DNA of 64,000 nucleotides from Pseudomonas sp. N3-W (GTDB lineage Bacteria; Pseudomonadota; Gammaproteobacteria; Pseudomonadales; Pseudomonadaceae): NCBI RefSeq assembly GCF_024970185.1, contig NZ_CP103965.1, positions 5,351,001 to 5,415,000 of the forward strand, read 5' to 3'. Shown piece by piece: positions 16,001 to 27,200 of this stretch (position 1 is its first letter; each line of letters starts with the position of its first letter). The notes under the pieces were generated by a model. It saw only the letters and a program-made list of their open reading frames with translations, ran no database searches and was not told where the DNA came from. The position numbers and the translations under genes were made by a program.

Positions 16001-18529
16001 TCAGTTCTCCAGAACCAGTGAAGTATCAACCACCGCGGCGTGATAAAGCCGCAATGCCTCGCGCACCTGCTCGGCACTTTCCAGTCCCAGCACTTGCCGG
16101 GCAATGGCCTGGCAATCCGTCAGATTCGCTTCACGTACCGCCGCTTTCACCGCTGGAATCAGCGGCACACTCACCGACAACTCGTCCACCCCCAGCCCCA
16201 GCAATAACGGGGTCGCAAGGGTTTCCGAGGCCAGCGCACCACACACGCCCACCCACTTGCCGTGGGCATGGGCAGCCTTGACCGTGGTGGCGATCAGGCG
16301 CAGCACCGACGGATGAAAGCTGTCGGCCTGACTGGCCAGGCGCGGGTGATCGCGGTCCATGGCCAGCGTGTATTGGGTCAGGTCATTGGTGCCGATGGAA
16401 AAGAAGTCCACCTCTGGCGCAAACAGGTCCGCCATCAATGCCGCTGCCGGCACTTCGATCATGATCCCCAGTTTCGGCAACTCCGTGAGACCCAGCGCCT
16501 GCGCCTCTTCTTCGAGCAGTTGCCGGGCCAGACGCAATTCGCTGAGCTGGGTGACCATCGGCAGCATGATATGCAAACAGGCCAGCCCGGCACTGCCAAG
16601 GATCGCCTTGAACTGGTCGCGCAGCAGTTGCGGACGCTCCAGGCACAGGCGAATTCCGCGCATGCCGAGGAACGGGTTGGTTTCACTCTCCATCGGCACG
16701 TAGGCCAAGGGCTTGTCGCCGCCGACATCCAGCGTGCGCACCACCAGATTGCGCGTCGGTCCCAGGGCGCGGGCGATGGCGCTGTAGGTGGACGCTTGTT
16801 CGTCATGGCTCGGCGCGTGGTTGCGATCCAGATACAGAAACTCCGAACGCAACAATCCGACGCCCTCACCGCCCAGGCTGATGGCCTGTTCGGTTTCATT
16901 CAGCGAGGCGACGTTGGCCGTCACCTCGATGTGATGACCGTCGCGGGTACAGGCCGCCAACGCGGCGTGGGCGAGTTCGTGTTGATGACGTTTCTGTTGT
17001 TGCTGACGGTTGGCCTGAAGCTGCTCGATGGCAGCAAGATCCGGATCAAGGTGCAGCTCACCCTTGTCGGCATCCAGCAACACTTGCGTGCCATTGACCA
17101 GCGCCAGCACCTGAACAGGCAAACCGCAGACCGCCGGCAAGCCAGCGGCCCGGGCCAGAATCGCGACGTGGCTGGTGGCGCCACCCCCCACCGTGGCGAA
17201 CCCCAGCACTTTGCGGGTATCGAGCCCGGCAGTCTGCGACGGGGTCAGTTGCTCGGCGATCAGGATCGCCCCCTCCGGCACATCCATCACCTGATCCTGC
17301 ACGCCCAGAATCCGCTTGAGCACCCGTTGCCCCACATCCGCCAGGTCTGCTGCCCGCTCCGCCAATAAGGGGCTGCCGAGACTCTTGAACTGAACCGCCG
17401 TCGCTTCGGTCGTCGCCCGCCAGGCGAATCCGGCGCTTTTGCCTTCGCTGATCAGCGACTGGGCCTGATCCAGCAAACCCGGGTCTTCGAGCAGTTCCTG
17501 ATGCGCCTTGAAGATCTCGCCCTGGGCGTCGCTGTTGGCGTTGTCACGCAGTTGTTGCAAGTCCCGCTGCGACTCGCTCAAGGCCTGAGCCAACTGTTCA
17601 CGCTCAACCTGCGCGCCCTTGCCGAATTCGCTCACGTGCAGCGTCTGCTCGGCGATCTGAACGACCAGACCAAACGCCGAACCTGCGGATGCGCAAACCC
17701 CACGCAGTACCGTCTGCGCGCACGTCTCGGTCGGTTGCACATCCGCCAGCACCGTCACGCTTTCGCCGCAACCGGCGACCAGCAGCTCGGCCAGGGTTTT
17801 GATCGCAACCTGCGCATCCGGCCCCACCGCGCTGACTTGCACCCGATCACCGTGCGCCGTTTGCAACGCCATGATCGCCACCAGGGATTTGGCATTCGCG
17901 CTGTCCTGCTGTCTATGCAGATGGATGCTCGCCGAAAAGCCTTTCGCCGCCTGGGCAAACACCGCCGCCGGACGCGCGTGCAAGCCGTTCGGGTTGGCCA
18001 GGGTCACCGGTTTGGAGAACAGTGCTTCGCCCTGATCAGCCAATAGCTCATCCCTCACCTGCCCGGCGGAGTTCAAACTCAGCAGCGGTTGGCCGCTTTC
18101 CACCAGACCCGCTTCGGGCACCAGCCAGGTGAACGGTTCACCACTGACCACCAGCATCAAGGTCAACAGACTGCGCGCATTCAAGGCGATGTAATCGACA
18201 TCAAATTCGATCAGAGCCTGACCCGCCTCCACCCGCTGACCTTCTTCCACCAACCGGGTAAACCCTTTGCCCGCCAGGTTCACGGTATCGAGGCCGATGT
18301 GCATCAACACCTGCACACCGTGGTCGTCGGTAATGCTGACGGCATGACCACTGGTCTGCACATTGCTGATCACCCCGGCCAGTGGCGCGCACAAGGTTTT
18401 AGTTGTCGGATCGATGCACAAACCGTCACCGATCACGCGGCTGGAAAACACCGGATCGGGCACCTGGTCCAGGGGCATCAGTACGCCGGACAGCGGCGCG
18501 AGCAGTTGCAAATGTTGGGGTGTGGCCAT
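16001..18529 (-). CDS. Fused PTS protein EIIA(Glc)-HPr-EI, NagF-like
   Basis: An 842-residue cytoplasmic phosphorelay protein. Residues 1-130 are EIIA of the glucose type (VLMHIGLDTVNL, His77). Residues 175-255 are HPr (NGLHARPAAVF, His184). Residues 275-842 are enzyme I (GGGATSHVAILARAAGLPAV, His454; MLPMVTQLSELRLARQLL; GVCGALASE). Phosphate passes from PEP through EI and HPr to EIIA in one chain. This is the NagF layout (842 residues in P. aeruginosa, from memory), but here it sits with trehalose genes, whose TreB lacks EIIA. It is therefore the likely phosphate donor to TreB. Confidence 0.93.
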   Translation of the reverse strand: MATPQHLQLLAPLSGVLMPLDQVPDPVFSSRVIGDGLCIDPTTKTLCAPLAGVISNVQTSGHAVSITDDHGVQVLMHIGLDTVNLAGKGFTRLVEEGQRVEAGQALIEFDVDYIALNARSLLTLMLVVSGEPFTWLVPEAGLVESGQPLLSLNSAGQVRDELLADQGEALFSKPVTLANPNGLHARPAAVFAQAAKGFSASIHLHRQQDSANAKSLVAIMALQTAHGDRVQVSAVGPDAQVAIKTLAELLVAGCGESVTVLADVQPTETCAQTVLRGVCASAGSAFGLVVQIAEQTLHVSEFGKGAQVEREQLAQALSESQRDLQQLRDNANSDAQGEIFKAHQELLEDPGLLDQAQSLISEGKSAGFAWRATTEATAVQFKSLGSPLLAERAADLADVGQRVLKRILGVQDQVMDVPEGAILIAEQLTPSQTAGLDTRKVLGFATVGGGATSHVAILARAAGLPAVCGLPVQVLALVNGTQVLLDADKGELHLDPDLAAIEQLQANRQQQQKRHQHELAHAALAACTRDGHHIEVTANVASLNETEQAISLGGEGVGLLRSEFLYLDRNHAPSHDEQASTYSAIARALGPTRNLVVRTLDVGGDKPLAYVPMESETNPFLGMRGIRLCLERPQLLRDQFKAILGSAGLACLHIMLPMVTQLSELRLARQLLEEEAQALGLTELPKLGIMIEVPAAALMADLFAPEVDFFSIGTNDLTQYTLAMDRDHPRLASQADSFHPSVLRLIATTVKAAHAHGKWVGVCGALASETLATPLLLGLGVDELSVSVPLIPAVKAAVREANLTDCQAIARQVLGLESAEQVREALRLYHAAVVDTSLVLEN

Positions 18530-18600
18530 GACGTCACCTGCTGTTTTGTTCTTTTAAAAGACGCTTGCGATACTTTGTAGGCGCTACCGAGGTTATGCGT

Positions 18601-19917
<1,317 letters not shown>

Positions 19918-21567
19918 TTAGTGGTTGGTCAGGTGCAGGACGAACGACTCAAAGGGCCGCAAAAACACCTGCCGATTGCGCGGCGCAGAGTCCGGGTAGT
20001 TGCTGATCACCAAGCGCTGCGTCATTGCTTCGCTGATCACCTCAGCTGGCAATTCAACGTCACAGGAGGTGCCGTAGAAGTTGTTCAGCACCAGCAATCG
20101 CTCACCCTGGCCTTCACGCACATACGCCCAGACTTGCGCATGCCCAGGCAGCAACTGCCGGTACACGCCGTCGGACATCAAGGCTTCACGGCGGCGCAAA
20201 GTGATCAACTGCCGGTAGTGATGCAGCACCGAATCAGGGTCATCAAGTTGGCTGGCAACGTTGATTCGTGCGGCGTTGGCCGGCACACCGATCCACGGTT
20301 CGGCCACGCTGAAACCGGCATTCCGCTCGGCATTCCAGTGCATCGGCGTACGGCCGTTGTCACGGGACTTCTGCATGATCGCCGCCATGTTATCGGCGTC
20401 ACTCACACCGGCCTCGCGCTTGAGTCGATGAATGTTCAGGGTCTCGACATCGCGGTACTGGCCGATGTGATCGAAACCCGGATTGGTCATGCCCAGCTCT
20501 TCGCCCTGATACACGAACGGCGTGCCCTGGAGGAAGTGCAACGCCGTGCCGAGCATCTTCGCCGACACGACTCGATGCTCACCGTCGTGACCAAAGCGTG
20601 AGACCACTCGCGGCTGATCGTGATTACACCAGAACAGTGCATTCCAGCCGCCACCGGCCTGCATGCCGATTTGCCAGTCAGAGAGGATGCGCTTGAGTTC
20701 GAGGAAGTCGAAATCGGCGCGAACCCATTTTTGCAGGTTTGGGTAATCGACCTTCAAGTGATGGAAATTGAAGGTCATCGACAGCTCTTTCGATTCAGGC
20801 CGCGAATAGCGAATGCAGTGCGCCAGGCTGGTGGAGGACATCTCGCCGACGTTGATCAGATCATGCCCTTTGAACACTTCGCGGTGCATTTGCTGCAAGT
20901 AATCGTGGACGTTCGGGCCGTCGGTGTAGAAGCGCCGACCGTCGCTGTTGTCCTCAGGAAAGTCCGCCGGTTTGGAGATCAGGTTGATCACGTCCAGACG
21001 GAAACCACCCACGCCTTTGTCGCGCCAGAAACGCATCATTTTGAAGACTTCGGCGCGCACCTTCGGGTTGTCCCAGTTCAGGTCGGCCTGGGTGTGGTCG
21101 AACAGGTGCAGGAAGTACTGACCGGTCTGGGCTTCGTACTCCCAGGCCGACCCGCCGAACTTGGATTCCCAATTGTTCGGCTGGTCGCGCCAGATATAGA
21201 AATCACGGTACGGGTTGTCGAGGCTGCTGCGAGCCTGCTGGAACCAGGTGTGTTCAATCGAGGTATGGTTGACCACGATGTCGAGCATCAACTTGATCCC
21301 GCGCTTGCCGGCCTCGGCGATCAGCAGCTCGCAGTCAGCCATGGTCCCGTAGCTCGGGTCGATGGCGTAGTAGTCGCTGATGTCGTAACCGTTGTCGCGC
21401 TGGGGCGAACGCAGGAACGGTGTGATCCACAGGCAATCGACGCCCAGCCAGTGCAGGTAGTCGAGCTTGGCCACGACGCCGAGCAAATCACCCGTGGGGT
21501 TGCCGGCGTGGCTGTGAAAACTCTTCGGGTAGATCTGGTAGATCACCGAACGTTGCCAGTCTTGCAT
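19918..21567 (-). CDS. treC: Alpha,alpha-phosphotrehalase (trehalose-6-phosphate hydrolase)
   Basis: A 549-residue GH13 enzyme that hydrolyses trehalose-6-phosphate, the product of the TreB transporter, to glucose and glucose-6-phosphate. Visible GH13 residues: nucleophile Asp192 (GGFRLDVINLI), acid/base Glu242 (INVGEMSST) and Asp317 (CNHDQPR). WQRSVIYQIYPKSFHSHAGN opens the protein as in TreC. The length equals that of E. coli TreC (551). The treB gene lies immediately upstream with a REP pair between them. Pseudomonas annotators often call this gene treA. Confidence 0.95.
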   Translation of the reverse strand: MQDWQRSVIYQIYPKSFHSHAGNPTGDLLGVVAKLDYLHWLGVDCLWITPFLRSPQRDNGYDISDYYAIDPSYGTMADCELLIAEAGKRGIKLMLDIVVNHTSIEHTWFQQARSSLDNPYRDFYIWRDQPNNWESKFGGSAWEYEAQTGQYFLHLFDHTQADLNWDNPKVRAEVFKMMRFWRDKGVGGFRLDVINLISKPADFPEDNSDGRRFYTDGPNVHDYLQQMHREVFKGHDLINVGEMSSTSLAHCIRYSRPESKELSMTFNFHHLKVDYPNLQKWVRADFDFLELKRILSDWQIGMQAGGGWNALFWCNHDQPRVVSRFGHDGEHRVVSAKMLGTALHFLQGTPFVYQGEELGMTNPGFDHIGQYRDVETLNIHRLKREAGVSDADNMAAIMQKSRDNGRTPMHWNAERNAGFSVAEPWIGVPANAARINVASQLDDPDSVLHHYRQLITLRRREALMSDGVYRQLLPGHAQVWAYVREGQGERLLVLNNFYGTSCDVELPAEVISEAMTQRLVISNYPDSAPRNRQVFLRPFESFVLHLTNH

Positions 21568-21610
21568 GGCGTTATTCCTTCAGTAAGTTTTGTAACGCCC
21601 CTTAGGGCCT

Positions 21611-21678
21611 CATCGCGAGCAAGCTCGCTCCCACAATTTGGAATGCAATCAACTGTGGGAGCCGGGCTTGCCCGCGAT
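21611..21678. repeat. Hybrid REP doublet between treB and treC
   Basis: The left arm (CATCGCGAGCAAGCTCGCTC, 21611-21635) is of the GAGC type and the right arm (TGTGGGAGCCGGGCTTGCCC, 21654-21678) is of the GGGC type, so the halves are not perfect complements. It lies within the presumed tre operon. Confidence 0.85.
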
Positions 21679-21687
21679 AGCGATCTG

Positions 21688-23130
21688 TCAGGCAACCCGA
21701 AAACCAGGCCGGACAATCTTCATGCTCAACCCGCAGGTCAAAACAAACGGCACGACCATGGCAATGATCATCCCGATCACAAACATCGGGATGAACTGCG
21801 GAATGATCGAGATAAAACCGGGCAGCCCACCGACGCCAATCGCCGAGGCCTGGACCTTGTTCAGCGACAGGAAGATGCAGCCCAGCGCCGAGCCGATCAG
21901 CGCGCAATAAAACGGAAATTTGTAGCGCAGGTTGACCCCGAACATCGCCGGTTCGGTGATGCCGAAATACGCCGAAATCGCCGAAGTCGAGGCCATGCTT
22001 TTGTCCCGCACGTTGCGGGTGGTGTAGAACACCGCGAGCGCCGCGCTGCCCTGGGCGAGATTGGACATGACGATCATCGGCCAGATAAAGGTGCCGCCCT
22101 GAGTGGAGATAAGTTGCAAGTCGACGGCGAGGAACATGTGGTGCATGCCGGTGATCACCAGTGGCGCATACAGCAGTCCGAAGATGGCACCGCCGACCAT
22201 TGGCGCCAAGTCAAACAAGGCGACCACGCCTTCGGTGATGAGAATCCCCAGATGCCGGGTGACCGGGCCGATCACGGCCAGCGCCAGTACGCCGGTGACA
22301 ACAATGGTGGTGATCGGCACCACCAGCAGTTGCACCGCATTCGGCACTCGCGCCCGCAGCCATTTTTCGATCACGCTCATGACGTAGGCTGCCAGCAGGA
22401 TCGGCAGGATCTGGCCCTGATAACCGACCTTCTCGATCTTGAACCAGCCGAAAATATCGAAGTACGGCAAGCTCTGACCGTCGAGCCCGGCCACCGCTTT
22501 GCCGTAGTTCCAGGCGTTGAGCAGGTCGGGATGCACCAGCATCAGGCCGAGCACGATGCCGAGGATTTCGCTGCCGCCAAAACGCTTGGCCGCCGACCAG
22601 CCCACCAACGCCGGCAGGAACACAAACGACGTATTGGCCATCAGGTTGATCAGGCTCCAGATACCGTCGAGGTCCGGGTAAGCATCGAGCAGCGTCTTGC
22701 CCTCGATGAACATGCCTTTGGCGCCGATCAGGTTGTTGATGCCCATCAGCAGGCCGGCAATGATCAGCGCCGGCAGGATCGGCATGAACACATCGGAAAA
22801 CACCCGCACCAGTCGCTGCACGGCGTTTATCTTGTCGGCGCTTTTTTGTTTAACGTCGGCGATGGTCGACGCGGCCAGGCCGGTTTGCCGGCGCAGTTCG
22901 GCGTAGACCTTTTCCACTTCGCCGGGGCCGATCACCACCTGGAACAGACCACCGGTGAAGAACGAGCCCTTGACCAGATCGATCTGGTTCAGCGTGGCGC
23001 TGTTGACCAGGCTCGGGTCCTTGAGGGCCAGGCGCAAGCGCGTGACACAGTGCGCGGCCTGTTCGAGGTTGTCGCTGCCACCGAGGCTGTGCAGCAGCTC
23101 GCTGGCGATATTCGGATAGTCGTGGCTCAT
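21688..23130 (-). CDS. treB: Trehalose PTS permease EIIBC
   Basis: A 480-residue inner-membrane transporter that imports and phosphorylates trehalose. The N-terminal EIIB keeps the phosphorylated Cys28 (AAHCVTRLRLAL), followed by GLFQVVIGPGEVEKVYAELR. The EIIC part has about ten membrane segments from residue 105 (FMPILPALIIAGLLMGINNLI onward). No EIIA domain is attached, so it depends on the fused EIIA-HPr-EI protein. The ATG at 23130 (MSHDYPNIASEL) is chosen over an upstream in-frame start because it begins the EIIB domain. It is transcribed divergently from treR and the operator lies between them. Confidence 0.95.
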   Translation of the reverse strand: MSHDYPNIASELLHSLGGSDNLEQAAHCVTRLRLALKDPSLVNSATLNQIDLVKGSFFTGGLFQVVIGPGEVEKVYAELRRQTGLAASTIADVKQKSADKINAVQRLVRVFSDVFMPILPALIIAGLLMGINNLIGAKGMFIEGKTLLDAYPDLDGIWSLINLMANTSFVFLPALVGWSAAKRFGGSEILGIVLGLMLVHPDLLNAWNYGKAVAGLDGQSLPYFDIFGWFKIEKVGYQGQILPILLAAYVMSVIEKWLRARVPNAVQLLVVPITTIVVTGVLALAVIGPVTRHLGILITEGVVALFDLAPMVGGAIFGLLYAPLVITGMHHMFLAVDLQLISTQGGTFIWPMIVMSNLAQGSAALAVFYTTRNVRDKSMASTSAISAYFGITEPAMFGVNLRYKFPFYCALIGSALGCIFLSLNKVQASAIGVGGLPGFISIIPQFIPMFVIGMIIAMVVPFVLTCGLSMKIVRPGFRVA

Positions 23131-23179
23131 GCTTGTTCTTCCGTTGTCGTTTTTTGTTATTGGCAGCACGCCGAAACGA

Positions 23180-23208
23180 AAAGTACTCGTCTGTACGAGT
23201 TAAAGCAA
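23180..23208 (-). promoter_or_regulatory. Predicted treB promoter overlapping the TreR operators
   Basis: Read on the minus strand, TTGCTT (23203-23208), a 17-base spacer and TACTTT (23180-23185) make a reasonable sigma-70 pair. The first operator fills the spacer, so a bound repressor would block RNA polymerase. Confidence 0.45.
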
Positions 23209-23226
23209 CAACTCGTACAGACGAGT
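23185..23226. promoter_or_regulatory. Double TreR operator
   Basis: ACTCGTCTGTACGAGT (23185-23200) and ACTCGTACAGACGAGT (23211-23226) are each palindromic in their outer six bases and are exact reverse complements of each other, 10 bases apart. They lie between the divergent treB and treR genes, where a GntR-family trehalose repressor is expected to bind. Confidence 0.8.
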
Positions 23227-23367
23227 TTGATTTTGTTTATCCTGATCACGTCAGGCGACGATATTTCCTACCTCCCAAGTCAAAGAAACCCAAAGCCGCA
23301 TGGACAAACCCCTACCCTGCCCTTAAGGTTCCAAGCCTTCAGTACAGCGCGGCATAGAGCCATCCCC

Positions 23368-24072
23368 ATGAGTAAATACAACCAGATCTACACCGATCTG
23401 CTTGCCAGCATTACCACCGAACGTCTGGAACGCGGCGCCCGGTTGCCTTCTGAAACCGAATTGATGGAAAGCTACCAGGCCAGTCGCGGCACTGTGCGCA
23501 AGGCCATCGAGCAGTTGCAGGAACGCGGCTTCGCGCAGAAAATCCACGGCAAAGGCACCTTCGTGCTGTCGACCAACCCGATCGAGTTCCAGCTCGGCGG
23601 CATCGTCAGCTTCCAGGAGACCTATCCACGGCTGGGCAACGACGTCAGTACCGAGGTGGTCGAATTCGCTCAGATGCCCCTTGAGGGCGCGCTGCTGGAG
23701 CACATCAAGGCCGAGGAAGGCAGCCAGATCACACGAATCAAACGGGTGCGGCGCATCGACGGCAAACGGGTGATCCTCGACATCAACCACTTCGTCAGCG
23801 ATGTGATTCCCGGCCTGTCCCCAGTCATCGCCGAACAATCGATCTACGCCTTCATCGAACAGACCCTGCAACTGCAAATCGCCTACGCCCAGCGCACCAT
23901 CGAAGCAGTGCCTCGGAGCAAGGACGACCAGTTGCTTCTGGACCTGGACGGCCAGAGCCATGTGATCGTGGTCAGTAACCAGACGTTTTTGCAGGATGGC
24001 CGCCAGTTCGAGTACACCGAATCACGGCATACCCTGGACAAGTTCTATTTTTCGGATGTGGCTCGGCGCTGA
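23368..24072 (+). CDS. treR: Trehalose operon repressor, GntR/HutC family
   Basis: A 234-residue repressor. An N-terminal winged helix (residues 5-70: YTDLLASITTERLERGARLP, SETELMESYQASRGTVRKAI, GFAQKIHGKGTFV) is followed by a UTRA ligand domain (about 90-230, ending TESRHTLDKFYFSDVARR). UTRA members of this clade sense trehalose-6-phosphate. The ATG at 23368 is preferred; the same frame is open for a long way upstream, but that stretch is antisense to treB and treC. It is divergent from treB across the paired palindromes. Confidence 0.92.
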   Translation: MSKYNQIYTDLLASITTERLERGARLPSETELMESYQASRGTVRKAIEQLQERGFAQKIHGKGTFVLSTNPIEFQLGGIVSFQETYPRLGNDVSTEVVEFAQMPLEGALLEHIKAEEGSQITRIKRVRRIDGKRVILDINHFVSDVIPGLSPVIAEQSIYAFIEQTLQLQIAYAQRTIEAVPRSKDDQLLLDLDGQSHVIVVSNQTFLQDGRQFEYTESRHTLDKFYFSDVARR

Positions 24073-24207
24073 TTCGCACAGGGTCAAAGGTTCTATTCCG
24101 TGCTTCAGGCCCTCCGGAGCCTGCAATAAACGGCGCCGGATCCTACAGATTTATCGCGTCTACCTTGGGATAGTAAGGGTGAAAACACCCTGTCAAGGAA
24201 GATAGAC

Positions 24208-27200
24208 ATGTTTGCAACGCCCCCCTCCGCTCCCGCCCTTGAATTACCCAACGCCGCCGACGCAAAGGCCCTCAAGGCGCTGGTCCCGGCACTGATCGAA
24301 GCCTGTCCCGACATGTATGACATGGCGACCAGCTTCGCCACACGCATCCTCACCGACCACGGCATCACTACGCCTGGACCCGATCAGGTGTACTGGCATC
24401 GCTTCCATGGCTCCCAGAGCAACGACCAGACCTTCACCGGCTGGGAACACATCGAACACCCCCACGACTCCATGACGCTGACACAACTGGTGATCACCCG
24501 TTTCACCGTGCATGACCAGGACAACGCCGACATGCTCGACAACGACTGCGGCTTCTATACCGCAGGCCCGGAAGTCGGGACCTATGACCAGACCAATGAG
24601 GTCCGGCTGTTCGGCAGCGACGTGCTCAAGGCCTTCTGGGCCTACAACTTCGTCGAGCACTATACAAACCAGGTCGAGGCATTCTGGAACACCCAAAGCA
24701 AAACTTTCAGGGCCCTGGCCAAGTGCACCTTCCTGGCCAAAGCCGTTGAAGATCACGAAGCCGGGCGACTGACGGCCGACCATTTGCGCACGGTGATCAA
24801 GGCCTGCGCGGGCACCGTCAGCTGGCCGGCCACGCAGCACATGCTTGAAGCTGAATTTCAGCCCTCGAAAACCCTGCGTATCCGCCGACTGTGCGTCGGC
24901 AGCTTCGTGTCCACCGACATCCTCTGCATCGTCGATGGCGATAACCGGCAGATCGTTTATGTGCCCGGCGAGTTGTGGGGCTTTCATGTGTTCGACAGCG
25001 TCGAAGACCTGCACTGGTGGATTCTGTCGGCCATCGAAAACCCTTCCGGGCGCCAGCGCTTCCTGTCGCACTTCCAGGCGGCTGATCACGACATCATGGA
25101 AGACACCGCGCAGCTTGATAAAACAGAGCAGTGGGTGCTGTCGCTCGTGCCAATGGCCAATACGCTGACAAAATTCATGAGCGAGCCGCATATCGAGAAT
25201 GTCGGCCTCAACAGTGTTTTGGACCTGCTGTTCACCGCCTGGAAAATCAACGACCATCGATTGCTGGCGGATCAGGGAGCATTCATTCAGGAAGACCCGT
25301 TCACCTATCTGCGCGACGCTACCCACGCCCGCATGTTGAGCGACGCCACGTTCATGATGACCTCCAATGGCGAGCTGCGAAAAAAACTCTGGATGGGTTA
25401 CCTCAATGCCTTCGGCCGCATGTTCGGGCCTTTGGCGGCAGTGGGTTGGCCAGTGGCACTGGCGGTGGTTGGCGCAGGCCTGGCGAATGTCGGCCTGAAC
25501 ATTGATCAGGCGGTGACCGGTAAAACTGCCGCCGAGCGCAAGGCCGGAGTCACCGGCGCGATTTTTTCGGCCATCGATACCCTGTTCAACGCCATGTTCC
25601 TCAAGGGCGGCGGCGTGCCGGAATTCACTGAAGCCGACGGGGTGCTGGCCACCGAGGAAAAAATCAGCAAACCGCCGCTTGAGCCGATCGCCGCACCGCC
25701 CCTCGAAAAACTGGTGCCCGAGCGCTTTCCATCGATGGAGCAGGAAGACTATTTCACCTCGTTCAGGGACGAGATTACCGAACCCACCCGAGAGGGCACC
25801 GGGGCGGCCCAAGGCATTATCGAAACCCTTTCCGGCAAGAAGTACATCTTCATGCAGGTCGGCACCCAGAAGTATTACTACCAGGTCCGTTACGTCGGGC
25901 AGATGAAGTGCTGGGTCATCATCGACCCGGCCAACCCGTGGTCGTTCTATCGCAACATTCCCGTGCGCCTCAACGAATACCTGCAATGGGAGCCCGTGAA
26001 GCCGCTGGGCCTGAAAGGTGGCGTGGGTGGCAAGATCTTCGGCCTGAAACTCTGGGGCCAGACGTCCGAACCGCTGCCGCAGGTCGAGACCCCGCCCACG
26101 CCCTACGATATGCCTGAAAACTCGAGGCCCGGGATCAGAACGGCAGGCAATGGCACGACGATGTTCAACAGGATCGATGACAGCGTCGAAGCGTTACGCC
26201 GGTACCGCCAGTTGCAGGCCGACACGAGCGCATTCTTTGCCGATATTCAGTTGCCTGCACGTCCGAAAATCCCGACGTTCAGCACCTTGGCGACGCCCAA
26301 GGAGATCCTCAAGGGATTGCTCAAGGACACACGGGGCCTGGTGATCGGCGAAGGCCGGGGCAGTATGGCGAGCAAACAGTTCCTGATCGAAAACATGCCG
26401 CTGCTGAGCAAATTGAAGGTCCGGACGTTGTACCTGCAACAGGTGCTCACTGACTTTCAGCAGGCCGATCTGGATTCGTTCACCAGGACCGGCAATATGT
26501 CGCAAAGACTTGAGCGCTATCTCAACGAAATTGATCAAGTCGAAAGCGCTGACCCCAGCGGCCAGTTCACGTTCCTGGAGTTGGTGAAGACCGCACAGAA
26601 AAATCACATTCGGGTTCAGGCCATTGATTGTCTCTCCAGTTATCGAGAGGCAGGCCCCTCGGTGATCAGAGATCCACTCGATGTACAGATAAAAAACTAC
26701 TTCGCCCGTACGGTGATCGATGCCGATCAAGCCGCCCGTGGCGCGCATCAATGGGTGGCGCTGGTCAGGGAGAGCGACGCCAGCGCCCTGGACAGTGTCG
26801 CCGGGCTCAGCGAGCTGGAAGGTGCTGTCGGAATGCGCATCGAGGAAGTGCCCGCAGGAAAAGCGCGTGGCATTGAAGCGGATCCCGGCAAGACGATTGA
26901 ACATGAGGGCACGGCGCTGGCGCTCCAGAGCGATCTGCGCCTGCAGCTGGAAACGCCTGCGGTTGTCAGCAGCATGCGCTGGGCGGACAGATTCCTGACC
27001 GAAAATGGCATGTTCACTTTGCTGAACGAACAGGTCCCGGTATTGGTGAGCCGCAACCGAAACGGCGTACTGATACGAACCCCCATCTACAAGGAAAATG
27101 GTGGCTACCGGGTCGATAACGCCAACTGGGAAACGGTCAACGGGCGCCACTTCAGAACACTGGAAGGCTTGCGCAACGCCCTCATCGCCCGAGGCATGCG

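Noticed and set aside
20620..23367. Very long plus-strand open frame leading into treR (over 900 codons)
   Set aside because: It is antisense to treC and treB, whose proteins have full catalytic motifs. Only the part from 23368 encodes a recognisable protein, TreR.
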